Assembly (NCBI RefSeq): GCF_009754945.1
Contig: NZ_WPIN01000009.1
Coordinates: 248,001-312,000 of the forward strand
Direction of reading: 5' to 3'
DNA from: Spirosoma arboris
GTDB lineage: Bacteria > Bacteroidota > Bacteroidia > Cytophagales > Spirosomataceae
DNA length: 64,000 bases
How positions within the stretch are numbered: position 1 is the first letter of the stretch; each line of letters begins with the position of its first letter. Made by a program: the position numbers and the translations under genes. This document shows, one piece after another, positions 35,678 through 44,240 of this stretch. The notes beneath the pieces are model-generated. The model was not told the DNA's origin and did no database searches. It saw only the letters and a program-made list of their open reading frames with translations.

Positions 35678-36496
35678 TTACTTGTCAGACTTCAGCTTTT
35701 GCTGAACCTGCTGAACGAATTCAATAGATACACCAGCAATTTTGGCAACGCGTTCCACTGAAAAATCAGTCTCAGTCAGCAAGTTGTTCACAAATTTAGC
35801 CTGTTCCTGTTCTCTTGCCTTGTCTTGACCTATCATGTAGGCCGCGTCCTTCTCTACGCTTACAAATTTGGCGATACTATCCATGGCAAGGTCTCTGAGT
35901 GTTTGTCCTAAGTTACGCAACTGCGCTAATACACGCAACTGACTGAAATATCTTTTTAACGCTAAATCACCTTGAGTCGTTTCTTCAACGCGTTGAATGA
36001 TTTGATGGAGGACGGTTTCTGGACTTTCTCCTATAAAATTAGCCAGAATACCTAAAATGACTTCTTCGGGTTGATCAGATTTGAGGAACGTATGATAATC
36101 AAGGTCATTAAAGGCAATAAGTAGAAACCGATAATTCATTAATTCGCTTTCATACTGGGTTTCCATTTTGGGTATACCTGAACCAAGAAACAATACGTGC
36201 TGGCGAATGGGTAGTTTATACTTGCGAGCCAGCATGATGTGATAATCAGCCATTCGGTACACCATCTCCTGTTCATCAACCAGTTGAAATTCAATATGCA
36301 GTACAAATGTCCTGCCCTCTATGTCCGTAATTTTCTTCAGCACATCAGGCTTACGCTCCTTGGTGTGCTGAATATCATCGGGTAGTTCTTCGGACGAAAC
36401 AGCCGTGATACCGAGTATATTTTGCATCAAACTCGGTATCACTGCCTCTATATTCTCTTTGAAAATCTTATCGTATTGGCTGGCCTGTTTACCCAT
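35678..36496 (-). CDS. Rpn / PD-(D/E)XK nuclease-family protein
   Basis: 272 residues with the front half typical of the Rpn and transposase-like PD-(D/E)XK group. It shows KIFKENIEAVIPSLMQNILG, then RKPDVLKKITD (acidic residue) and FVLHIEFQLVDEQEMVYRM (Glu with a Gln where Lys is often found), then YRMADYHIMLARKYKLP. The C-terminal part is helical and charged (KDAAYMIGQDKAREQEQAKF), ending with a small helix-turn-helix-like unit, SVERVAKIAGVSIEFVQQV. Rpn proteins of E. coli promote recombination and cleave DNA. Whether this one is active is open because of the ExQ variation. Short neighbouring gap (269 bp, 36497-36765) holds nothing recognisable. Confidence 0.7.
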   Translation of the reverse strand: MGKQASQYDKIFKENIEAVIPSLMQNILGITAVSSEELPDDIQHTKERKPDVLKKITDIEGRTFVLHIEFQLVDEQEMVYRMADYHIMLARKYKLPIRQHVLFLGSGIPKMETQYESELMNYRFLLIAFNDLDYHTFLKSDQPEEVILGILANFIGESPETVLHQIIQRVEETTQGDLALKRYFSQLRVLAQLRNLGQTLRDLAMDSIAKFVSVEKDAAYMIGQDKAREQEQAKFVNNLLTETDFSVERVAKIAGVSIEFVQQVQQKLKSDK

Positions 36497-36765
36497 GCGG
36501 TAAAGTTACCTGAAGCGCGATAATTGTTTACAAAAAAAACTAATTGAAGATCGAATAGCACAACGGCATAGTTTGAACTACGTCGAGTGGTGTTGACACT
36601 CAAATCTTACTGGACCAGGTGTTCGCTTTGTCAGCCACAACTCGTCTTCTGAGCTAAAGCCTGCCTGTCGCCGGGACGCGAACTACACGCAACAGAATGC
36701 GCCATTAATGATACTTACGACAGCATAGCCTCGAAGTGAGTTAACGGTAGGTTAACTATAGTGCC

Positions 36766-37569
36766 CTACTTCAACTTCCCCGAATTTACATAGAAATCAG
36801 AGAGTAGGGATAGGAACTCCTCTTTGCGACGGCGTGATACTTCGATCTCGGTGTTGTCGCTCATCCAAACCTGACCACCGTCGCCTTTTACGTAGCGTTT
36901 GATGTGTTCGAGGTTGACGATGTTTGATTGGTGGACGCGGAAAAAATAGTAGTTGTCCAGAATCTCTTCATACTCCTTTAGCAACCTCGACACCACAATT
37001 GGGGCGCCTTTGACGAGATGAAATTTAGTGTACGAACCCAACGATTCACATTGAATAATATCGGTCATCTGTACAAAGTGAATGCCTTCGGCAGTGGGTA
37101 AAGCAATGCGCTGATTGTCATTTTTCTTACGTTCAACCAGCCGTGGACTTTGCGTTGAATCGAGGTGTTCCTGTAAAATCTGAAGTTGTTGCGGATTCAC
37201 ACCCGCTATCTGCGATTTGAATTTCTCGACAGCTGCCTGTAATTCGTCGGGATCAATGGGCTTGAGCAGGTAGTCGATGGCGCTGAATCGGAAGGCCCGA
37301 ATGGCGAACTCCTGGTAAGCCGTTGTGAAAATCACGCCGAAATCCACCTTGTCGAAACTTGCCAGCAAATCGAAACCGGTTTTCCCCGGCATCTGAATAT
37401 CAAGAAAGACCAGATTTGGTTTCTCTTTCTTGATCAATTCGATGCCCAGATCGGCGTTTTTAGCTTCGCCAACAATTTCTACTTCCGGGCAAAGGATGCG
37501 GAGTAAGTTGGTCAGTGCCTCGCGGGCATTGGTTTCGTCGTCAATTAATACAGCACGAAGTTGGTTCAT
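36766..37569 (-). CDS. LytTR response regulator
   Basis: 267 residues. The receiver domain (about 5-120) has acidic pair DDE (10-12), phosphoacceptor Asp57 in FLDIQMPG, and the conserved lysine in YLLKPIDPDEL. A linker of about 45 residues leads to a LytTR DNA-binding domain (about 165-262) with IIQCESLGSYTKFHL, FFRVHQSNIVNLEHI and the C-terminal VSRRRKEEFLSLL. It should regulate transcription in answer to the kinase encoded immediately upstream (gap of 4 bp), whose product is a typical partner. LytTR proteins bind direct repeats; no site was identified. Confidence 0.94.
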   Translation of the reverse strand: MNQLRAVLIDDETNAREALTNLLRILCPEVEIVGEAKNADLGIELIKKEKPNLVFLDIQMPGKTGFDLLASFDKVDFGVIFTTAYQEFAIRAFRFSAIDYLLKPIDPDELQAAVEKFKSQIAGVNPQQLQILQEHLDSTQSPRLVERKKNDNQRIALPTAEGIHFVQMTDIIQCESLGSYTKFHLVKGAPIVVSRLLKEYEEILDNYYFFRVHQSNIVNLEHIKRYVKGDGGQVWMSDNTEIEVSRRRKEEFLSLLSDFYVNSGKLK

Positions 37570-37573
37570 AACG

Positions 37574-40500
37574 CTACGCTTTTTCGATGGGAATGGTCAT
37601 TTTTACCCGCGTCCCCGCTGGGTTGTTGTCGGTATCAACCAAATCAATGAGTTCTATTTTGGCTTCTTTATCTTTCCGCCGGAGCGATTCGAAAATCCCT
37701 TTTGTCATTTCCTGCCCCCTTGAGATGTGGCCTTCGGTGCGGGGTGCAAACGCCCGGCCTACACCGTTATCCTCAATTGTGCAGACAATGTGATTGTCCT
37801 GAATTCGGGCCCTTATTTTTAACGTCTTTGGGCCTTCTTTAGGCATCAGACCATGCCAGATCGCATTTTCAACGTAGGGTTGCAGGAGCATAGGTGGCAG
37901 GTGCGCGTCGAGCAACACTTCATTATCTTCGATGTCAAATGAATAGCTGAATTCGTGATTGAACCGAAACGATTCGATCTCGACATACATACGCAGCGTG
38001 TCGATAATCTGCTCAAAGGACAGATACTGGTGGTTCGAGTTTTCCATGATCCGTCGGACCAATTTTGAGAACTTCGATAAATACTTTGCCCCTTCGATAC
38101 CCCGATTGGTCAACAGATAACTCTGGACGGAATTAAGCGAATTAAACAGAAAATGGGGGTTCATCTGCGATTGAAGGGCTTTCAATCGCCATTCCGTTAC
38201 CTGTAAGTCCAGCCGATTCCGTTCGGCAAGCGTATTCACCCGCCAGCGCATCATTAGTACAATCAGGCCAGCAATGAACAAACCAATAAGCGTTCTAAAA
38301 AACCATGTATTGGTAAAATAAGGCTTTATGGTGAGTTGAATAACCAGCGGTTTGTCGCTCTTTAGTCCGAAACTGTCGCTACTTCGTACCCGCAGCGTAT
38401 ATGAGCGTGCCGGTAGATTTGTAAAGGAAACGGTATGTTGATTTCCTAAATCAACCCAGTTCGGTTCATAGCCTTCTAACTGATAACTGTATACGTTTTT
38501 GGAAGCCGGTTCAAAATTCAGTGTTGAAAAATTCAGCGTGATCGAATTTTCGTCGGGTTGTAAAACGATCTCTTTTGTTAAATCCTGATGGAGCATCTTC
38601 CCCTTTACCTCTACCGAACTGAGCGCAATGTGGGGAATAACTTTGCTGCGAATCAGGGCGTTGATATTCAGAATATTTATCGTGTTGATATGGCCTAAAA
38701 TCAACTCGTTCGAGCCGTTTTTCAGAAACCCAACGGGGTCGTTGCTGCTCAATCCTTCTATCGTCGTAAGGTACTTGACTTTTCTGGTTTTTAGATTGGC
38801 GATATGAACACCTTCGTTGGTACTGAACCAGAGATTGCCCGCTTTGTCGTCGCAAATATTGGAACAGTATGTATCGGATAGCTTGTCGTGCTGATAGTCG
38901 AACGAAGCTAAAAGCTGGCCCGACGATGAAACTTTATTAACTCCGCCCCAACTAGCGACTAGCATTGAGCCGCCTTCACCCCGTTGCACCGCATTGATAC
39001 AAAGGCCGCTCAAACTTTTGCCCTTGTTGACCGGCAGATCCAGGATATTGACAAAGCTGGCCCGTAGCTCATCGAAGTAATATAAACCATTGGGGCAGGT
39101 AGCTATCCAGATTTTTCCGTCTGTGCCCTCGGTAATCGCTTTCACATAATTGTTCTTGCAGAGCTGCTTAGCCATTGATTCGGGCCAGAGTTTCAGTTCT
39201 GTGGCTGTAGTCGGGTCAACTACTTTGAGCCCTTCGGTTAGATTAGCGATCCAGAATCGTCCTTTCCGATCCAGCAAACCATCTCTGAATTCGGTAGACG
39301 TGAACAATCGTGATGCCACAGGCAAAACCGAAAACGTGCCTTTGGTCGGATCTCCTACAAATACACCTTTGTCGGTAAACGCCATTGGGCGGTTCTGAAT
39401 CCACTGAAGCCGATAGGTATAAGCACTTGTGGGATAAGGCCATAAGTGAAACTGATTGGTTGATGGCTTCCAGACCAATGCGCCTGAGTGAGAAAGCCCT
39501 AACAGGAAATTCGTGTCAGGTAGTTGTAAAGGACTAGTTACCTCAACGGGCAATCGAACAGCACTGGCCGGTATATCGATAGTATGAATACCCGGATTCC
39601 GATACCTGTATTTAATTAATCCCTTACGGGTGCCAATCCAGAGAATGCCATTGTCTTTATCGTCGTACATGACTCTAACATGGATACCCTTGTTGTAAAA
39701 TTCCGGCAAGTGATATACCTGATTTTCATCGGGATAATAAAGGCTTAACCCTTTTTCGGTACCAATGAACAAGAGTTTTCGTCCATTTGCATCAACGGAT
39801 GCCTGCCCACAAATGACGTTCTGGTTCGCAAACTCTTTACTCAGGAACGAAAAGGATTGATCGCTAGACCCTCCAATCTCGGGTGAAAAGCGGAGCAGAC
39901 CTGAGTCGAAGGCGCCGATCCAGATCGTTCCCTTTGTATCCTGAAAGGCCATTTCAAGACGAACGGGACGTTTGTTGCTGGCCTGTTTGGCTTCCTGTCC
40001 TAATACACAGATGAGTCGGTCGTTTGGGCGATCGTAGCGGTAGAGTCCGATTTCCGAAATCACCCAGAGCCTCCGTTGGTTGTCTTCGAAAAAAGTAGCA
40101 TCCTGATGAATGTTGGTTGCCGAGGAGAGCGCATACAACCGAAGCTTTTTTCGAGCGGGATCATATCGTTTTACCGATGTGTAATCGCCCACCCAGGCTT
40201 GATTATACGAGTCAACAAACACTCGTTCGTGCATGTCGTTGGTCCGGTCAGCGTCTTCGTAATTATTACGGAGAATTGTTTCGGCGGTAAAGGTTTCGGG
40301 ATTGATTGCGCATAACCCTTTTGTGGAAATTGACGCATATACCGTGCCCGAAGAATCGGTTGAGACGCCGGAGCAGTAGCCTAATTTCTGGTCATCCAGT
40401 GCGCGAAATGTATACCCATCGTAACGGCAAACACTCCGACCCGTACCAATCCACAGAAAACCCTGCTTGTCTTTTGTAATACACCATACGTCATTGGAAG

Positions 40501-40606
40501 GCAACCCTTCTTTTGTCGTCAGGTATTCTAATGTCAGCGTAGGCATTTGGGCATGGGCTCCCCAACAGGTGGTAAAAACCAGCAGGAAGACCAATATGAA
40601 GCGCAT
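37574..40606 (-). CDS. Reg_prop / Y_Y_Y sensor histidine kinase (LytS-like)
   Basis: 1010 residues. A signal peptide (1-19) leads to a large periplasmic region of two-component regulator propeller repeats (about 25-650), with recurrent patterns such as GFLWIGTG, GTIWIGAFDSGL, GILWIGTRKGL, GRFWIANLTEGL and GNLWFSTNEGV. A Y_Y_Y domain follows (about 690-755, with YSYQLEGYEPNWVDLG), then one membrane helix (about 765-785). The cytoplasmic part is His_kinase (PF06580) with QMNPHFLFNSLN (His818) and an HATPase fold with the N-box PYVENAIWHGL. It lacks the AraC module of hybrid HTCS systems and instead pairs with the separate LytTR regulator downstream. Ligands of such sensors are often oligosaccharides; not known here. 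Confidence 0.93.
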   Translation of the reverse strand: MRFILVFLLVFTTCWGAHAQMPTLTLEYLTTKEGLPSNDVWCITKDKQGFLWIGTGRSVCRYDGYTFRALDDQKLGYCSGVSTDSSGTVYASISTKGLCAINPETFTAETILRNNYEDADRTNDMHERVFVDSYNQAWVGDYTSVKRYDPARKKLRLYALSSATNIHQDATFFEDNQRRLWVISEIGLYRYDRPNDRLICVLGQEAKQASNKRPVRLEMAFQDTKGTIWIGAFDSGLLRFSPEIGGSSDQSFSFLSKEFANQNVICGQASVDANGRKLLFIGTEKGLSLYYPDENQVYHLPEFYNKGIHVRVMYDDKDNGILWIGTRKGLIKYRYRNPGIHTIDIPASAVRLPVEVTSPLQLPDTNFLLGLSHSGALVWKPSTNQFHLWPYPTSAYTYRLQWIQNRPMAFTDKGVFVGDPTKGTFSVLPVASRLFTSTEFRDGLLDRKGRFWIANLTEGLKVVDPTTATELKLWPESMAKQLCKNNYVKAITEGTDGKIWIATCPNGLYYFDELRASFVNILDLPVNKGKSLSGLCINAVQRGEGGSMLVASWGGVNKVSSSGQLLASFDYQHDKLSDTYCSNICDDKAGNLWFSTNEGVHIANLKTRKVKYLTTIEGLSSNDPVGFLKNGSNELILGHINTINILNINALIRSKVIPHIALSSVEVKGKMLHQDLTKEIVLQPDENSITLNFSTLNFEPASKNVYSYQLEGYEPNWVDLGNQHTVSFTNLPARSYTLRVRSSDSFGLKSDKPLVIQLTIKPYFTNTWFFRTLIGLFIAGLIVLMMRWRVNTLAERNRLDLQVTEWRLKALQSQMNPHFLFNSLNSVQSYLLTNRGIEGAKYLSKFSKLVRRIMENSNHQYLSFEQIIDTLRMYVEIESFRFNHEFSYSFDIEDNEVLLDAHLPPMLLQPYVENAIWHGLMPKEGPKTLKIRARIQDNHIVCTIEDNGVGRAFAPRTEGHISRGQEMTKGIFESLRRKDKEAKIELIDLVDTDNNPAGTRVKMTIPIEKA

Positions 40607-40731
40607 ACGTTGATAGTAAAATGCCTAAGTTAGATTCGATTCTGAGCTTCTCTTGATTGACAACTGACAGCCTAGTAGAATCTATAGAATCTGCAGAATC
40701 AAAATCTACTCAACCAGGGCAAATTACATGA

Positions 40732-41364
40732 TTAACGGGTAATATTTTCAACACCGAATTGACTACCACCACCCATCGCCCAGCGACCACGAGCTCTATT
40801 ACCCGTCATAACATATTCTACGGTGCCAAATGCCTGACCAGGCCCGTAGCCGATGACCAGATAATCGCCACTCATGAAGCCTACGCCATTGTAAACCCCA
40901 TTGCCTACCTGCCACTGAGCCTGAAACGTATCGCCTGTTTTTTGCAGCGTTAATTTTCCTCGATAAGGCCGTCCGTCTGGATTTGTACCTACCAGGTCAT
41001 AATTTCCGTCGCGACCCGTGAGCGTTTCGGTGCCAGTTGCACCGTCCAGGCCCGATGCCGTCCAAACGCCCTCGATTCGTTGCGCAGCGGTATTCGTTTT
41101 GTAGACAACAATACCGTAACCACTGTTAAGGCCGTAGCCAACGAATAATTTCCCATCGGCCATCAGACCTAAGCCACTGTAATTGCCCGCCGTTGTTTTC
41201 CAGTCAACACCAAATGATTGACCTACGCGCGAGATATTGAGGGAGCCATTATAGGATTTACCATCGGGTAGTTGGGCCTTCTCAATGCGCCAGGTACCAT
41301 CCTGAGCGAGCAGGGTTTGAGCAGTAAGCATGATGAATAGCGTGAAAAAAGAAGAAAATTTCAT
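40732..41364 (-). CDS. Exported protein of two internal repeats
   Basis: 210 residues with a signal peptide (1-20). The mature part is two copies of a ~90-residue beta-rich unit. Unit 1 (about 35-85) has GKSYNGSLNISRVGQSF and LMADGKLFVGYGLNSGYG. Unit 2 (about 130-185) has GRPYRGKLTLQKTGDTF and FMSGDYLVIGYGPGQAFG. Both copies keep the spacing of Trp, GxYxGxG and VGYG/IGYG. I do not recognise a named family; the pattern resembles secreted avidin- or lipocalin-like small barrels, but that is a guess. It follows the kinase operon on the same strand with a 125-bp gap that carries short AGAATCT repeats. Confidence 0.6.
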   Translation of the reverse strand: MKFSSFFTLFIMLTAQTLLAQDGTWRIEKAQLPDGKSYNGSLNISRVGQSFGVDWKTTAGNYSGLGLMADGKLFVGYGLNSGYGIVVYKTNTAAQRIEGVWTASGLDGATGTETLTGRDGNYDLVGTNPDGRPYRGKLTLQKTGDTFQAQWQVGNGVYNGVGFMSGDYLVIGYGPGQAFGTVEYVMTGNRARGRWAMGGGSQFGVENITR

Positions 41365-41404
41365 TGTTGTGAATGAGGTTTGAATTGAATTATGATTACT
41401 TTCT

Positions 41405-41449
41405 TCCGGCCAGAGGCCGGAGAATAATTGGCACGAACGAAGACGTTCG
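41405..41449. terminator. Two adjacent hairpins at the end of the downstream membrane-protein operon
   Basis: TCCGGCC-AGA-GGCCGGA (41405-41421) is followed by CGAACG-AAGA-CGTTCG (41434-41449). They lie 24 bp after the last stop (41473) of the minus-strand operon and 41 bp before the start of the gene at 41364. A terminator or processing site is likely. Confidence 0.5.
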
Positions 41450-41472
41450 CGCCATCCTGCGCCATGCCGCGT

Positions 41473-41703
41473 TTACCGTACAAGTGAACTTGAGGGCTTT
41501 TTCGTGTTCGTCGATTTGACGGAACCAGGCTGATTACCTGCTACATCAGTTGGCTCATTAGTAGCGAGCATACTTGTAAACGAGGCAGGTTTGCTTGATG
41601 CCGACTCCTGAATCGAGCGGAAGTAGTTCTGTTGACGATTCACCAACCGAGTGCCAGCTACGAACAGGACAACCATGATTACGTAAGGGAATACTGATTT
41701 CAT
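41473..41703 (-). CDS. Small membrane-anchored protein, unknown
   Basis: 76 residues. One N-terminal membrane helix (about 4-19, VFPYVIMVVLFVAGT) is followed by a polar, Ser/Thr/Asn-rich tail of ~50 residues (SSKPASFTSML, SVKSTNTKKPSSS). No family recognised. The last gene of the operon beginning at 46021, 8 bp after the gene at 41712. Its coding status rests mainly on the spacing and the sensible single-helix layout. Confidence 0.5.
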   Translation of the reverse strand: MKSVFPYVIMVVLFVAGTRLVNRQQNYFRSIQESASSKPASFTSMLATNEPTDVAGNQPGSVKSTNTKKPSSSLVR

Positions 41704-41711
41704 AGTCAGGG

Positions 41712-42335
41712 TTATTTTTCGAAGAGTTCGAAGAGTTTAGACATTGTCGTGTAATTGCGGAGAGATCGGGTGAAGATGTTTTTATTATCATCAAGAACAA
41801 CCTTGCCACTTTCGTCGGTCACGTATTCGTAAATCGACCCATTGCCATAGGCATGGACTCGGTATTTGTACAGGAAGAGCCAGCATAGCGTACCAATCAG
41901 AAATAGAACTCCTGCAAACCACAGGATATAGATAGTGTCGCTAAGCTGACGCTGAAAACTGCTGGTTAAGAAAAAAGTGTCGGTCCTGGGACTGTAGAGA
42001 ATTGGGGCCGTCTTGCCTTCTGTCACGGCAGCAAACTCTTCGACGGAAATGCCACCTGTTTGTGTGCGGACGATGGGCTTGCCTGATGGGTTGGTGAAAC
42101 TAACTTCAAGGCTATTGTCTGTCTTTTTGAGGATAAGCGCCTGTGTAGGAACGCCGTTGTGCTGAATATTTTTCAGGTCCTGATCGCTGCCATACCACCA
42201 GTAACAAAACCAGAGTCCGATAAAGAAAAACAGCGAGAACATTCGGAAACCCAGCGTATTATACTTCCGCAGCACGAAGTAGTAATAGGCCATCAGGAAA
42301 ACACCGAAACAGATTTCTTGAATTTGGTCAGTCAT
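41712..42335 (-). CDS. Membrane protein with DUF3592-like domain
   Basis: 207 residues from the ATG giving MTDQIQEICFG. The frame is open for 54 codons further upstream, but this ATG begins just before the first helix. Helices: FGVFLMAYYYFVL and FRMFSLFFFIGLWFCYWW at the front, IYILWFAGVLFLIGTLCWLFLY later. The outside loop (GVPTQALILKKTDNSLEVSF, then GKTAPILYSPRTD) is the pattern of DUF3592 proteins, beta-rich domains held between helices. The tail (VHAYGNGSIYEYVTDESGK) is cytoplasmic. Function unknown. Confidence 0.6.
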   Translation of the reverse strand: MTDQIQEICFGVFLMAYYYFVLRKYNTLGFRMFSLFFFIGLWFCYWWYGSDQDLKNIQHNGVPTQALILKKTDNSLEVSFTNPSGKPIVRTQTGGISVEEFAAVTEGKTAPILYSPRTDTFFLTSSFQRQLSDTIYILWFAGVLFLIGTLCWLFLYKYRVHAYGNGSIYEYVTDESGKVVLDDNKNIFTRSLRNYTTMSKLFELFEK

Positions 42336-42441
42336 GGCTTTAGAGGGGATCTTAATTGAATCAAACTTAATTGAATCCGAACCGCTCAAAAGCAAGACTG
42401 GATAATAGGCGGTGTTCGCCCGAAAAGTGGTAGGTTTCGCT

Positions 42442-42933
42442 TTATGGTTGGAGCTTATCGAGCTGTAAGGTTTGTTCCCAAAAGCGAATAGCGGCACTGC
42501 TTTGCATCTGGAAAATAAGCCAGAAAATGCCGTATAAAAATAGGGCTGGAAACAGGCTATTGAGCAGAATGGCTATGTCGCCAGTTTTGAAAAACTCGGG
42601 AATACCAGCAGCCACAAACATCACAATCGGGAAACTGAACACAAACAGCGAAATGATCCAGATCGTGTGAGGACGGATGCTGATTGACACAAGCATTTTG
42701 CCGTTACTGATTCGATAAGTGCCATCAATACTCGGACCAAGTCCCTGCTGCTTAAAATTGCTGCTCGTTTTTCGCACAGAAAAACTATAGGGCGTGAAGC
42801 TACCGTAATAGGGTTTCTTGCTGTAAAAACTAAAGCCCGTGATCACGTTTTCGGTTAACCGTTGACCAATTTGATCTGACGTTAATTCGGTCTGATAAGT
42901 GAGTTGACGAAAAGGTAGTAGCGCGTCGAACAT
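42442..42933 (-). CDS. Membrane protein, unknown function
   Basis: 163 residues. The first ~85 residues form a polar domain (ELTSDQIGQRLTENVITG, then SKKPYYGSFTPYSFSVRK, IDGTYRISNGKMLVSI). Two membrane helices follow: IWIISLFVFSFPIVMFVAAGI and LLNSLFPALFLYGIFWLIF. The end is cytoplasmic and short (FWEQTLQLDKLQP). No named family recognised. A 106-bp gap follows before the gene at 41712 and a 43-bp gap precedes it, so it belongs to the operon from 46021. Confidence 0.6.
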   Translation of the reverse strand: MFDALLPFRQLTYQTELTSDQIGQRLTENVITGFSFYSKKPYYGSFTPYSFSVRKTSSNFKQQGLGPSIDGTYRISNGKMLVSISIRPHTIWIISLFVFSFPIVMFVAAGIPEFFKTGDIAILLNSLFPALFLYGIFWLIFQMQSSAAIRFWEQTLQLDKLQP

Positions 42934-42976
42934 GAATAGGAGAGAGGTACTTTAATCTTCTGGATTTGCTTATTAA

Positions 42977-43522
42977 TCAACTTATTCGGCATGCTTTCAG
43001 CCTATTCACAAACTCATTCATTTGCCGTTCGGTGAAGCCATTTTCTGTGTTGCTCAGGTCGTATACCTGTTGCTGATTGCGTAATAGGTATACTTTCCAC
43101 GCTAGCCCATTTCCCCGCACGCCAAATGACGTATCTGTTTTTAAGTTCAGTTGGTCGAACGGAATTGTGAGCGTGTTCTCGTCTTTTGTTAAGGTCATGT
43201 ACGTAATCACGATCGCTCGCTTCCCATAATCGAGGGTAAGCGAGCGGGTGAAAGGCGTTCGAGTAAGTCCATACAGGAACAACAAACCTAATCCAGAACA
43301 AAGAAGGAGTGACAACCGGGCGTCAATCAACGGCGGGTTGCGCCATTGACCCGCCAGGTGAATCACCAGAACAAAAGCCAGCAGGATGCCGGCCGTTTTG
43401 CCATAGATGAGCCGGGAAAAAGCAGGTTCGGCTGTGAGCGTGAACAAGTCAGGCTGGTTCTTAGGGAATTGAATTCCCTCTAAAATCGGTACTGACAATA
43501 TCTCTGAATTGATTGAGTCCAT
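42977..43522 (-). CDS. Membrane protein, unknown function
   Basis: 181 residues. Two hydrophobic segments (KTAGILLAFVLVIHLAG and RLSLLLCSGLGLLFLYGL) form a hairpin. A beta-rich C-terminal domain of ~85 residues follows (RSLTLDYGKRAIVITYMTL, VRGNGLAWKVYLLRNQQQ), ending with a helix (FTERQMNEFVNRLKAC). The layout, two helices plus a small PH-like domain, is common in bacterial membrane proteins of unknown role. Its ATG overlaps the end of the gene at 43461 by 62 bp, an unusually long overlap; no other in-frame ATG would leave the first helix intact. Confidence 0.6.
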   Translation of the reverse strand: MDSINSEILSVPILEGIQFPKNQPDLFTLTAEPAFSRLIYGKTAGILLAFVLVIHLAGQWRNPPLIDARLSLLLCSGLGLLFLYGLTRTPFTRSLTLDYGKRAIVITYMTLTKDENTLTIPFDQLNLKTDTSFGVRGNGLAWKVYLLRNQQQVYDLSNTENGFTERQMNEFVNRLKACRIS

Positions 43523-44234
43523 CGGTTGATTTTAGTCGGTTGTTCATTGCAAACAACCATTGAACGTTGGGGCAACCCCGTAATGTTTTTAAATCTGTAA
43601 TCTGATTGTCAGATACATCCAGTCGGCCTAGCTTAGTCGATTGCAAGTCGCTCATGTCAGATAAGCCACAGTTTCTTAGGTACAGATCGCCCAATTGGGG
43701 TAGTTGCGAAAAGGGTGCCAGGTTCCGAATTGGATGGTTCGACAGGTTGAGGGCGGTAACATGCCCTTTCTGCACGCAAATTTGAAAACTGTTGGTCGGG
43801 TTGGTGGATTTCGCAGCCTCACCTACATGCCAGTGTTCGGTAAAAACAGCATTCTGCAAGCCTAATCCTGCATCATGGGTGATTTGTGCAACAATGGCTT
43901 TTTCGGTAGGGTCAAGTGTCGCGAAGTCGTAATCATACTGTCCCGGCGAGGCTTTGCCATGTCCCATTTCCATGATGAAAACCGTGGCATAAATCCCAAG
44001 TCCGAGCAAACAAAACCCCATTGATGTAAGGGCTATGAGTTTGTGATCGCTGAACCCTTTGAAAGCCCACCAGGTTGCCAGCAGGTACAACAGGAAGCAC
44101 CCGAAAAAGATAGGTATGCTCAGCCAATCGGGTATTTTTTTTAGGAACGAGTTCGGATCGGTTAGCCCGACGGTAAAGGAATAGCCTAAATAAAATGTAA
44201 GTGCGAGCGAGAGTACTAAACTGCGAGTGGCCAT
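43461..44234 (-). CDS. Membrane protein with leucine-rich repeats
   Basis: 257 residues. Three membrane helices at the front (about 5-23, 36-60 and 68-92). After these come ~35 linker residues and then four to five short leucine-rich repeats: VTALNLSNHPIRNLAPFSQL, LGDLYLRNCGLSDMSDL, LGRLDVSDNQITDLKTL, VQWLFAMNNRLKSTDGL and DIVSTDFRGNSIP. The repeats are of the ~22-residue internalin-like type and would lie outside the cytoplasmic membrane if the helices are counted right. LRRs bind proteins, so a scaffolding or recognition role is likely; the partner is unknown. Tightly packed in the operon. Confidence 0.7.
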   Translation of the reverse strand: MATRSLVLSLALTFYLGYSFTVGLTDPNSFLKKIPDWLSIPIFFGCFLLYLLATWWAFKGFSDHKLIALTSMGFCLLGLGIYATVFIMEMGHGKASPGQYDYDFATLDPTEKAIVAQITHDAGLGLQNAVFTEHWHVGEAAKSTNPTNSFQICVQKGHVTALNLSNHPIRNLAPFSQLPQLGDLYLRNCGLSDMSDLQSTKLGRLDVSDNQITDLKTLRGCPNVQWLFAMNNRLKSTDGLNQFRDIVSTDFRGNSIP

Positions 44235-44240
44235 AACTGC

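Noticed and set aside
36497..36765. Possible gene or RNA between the Rpn and LytTR genes
   Set aside because: No frame longer than a few dozen codons with plausible character and no stable hairpin or tRNA-like fold was seen.
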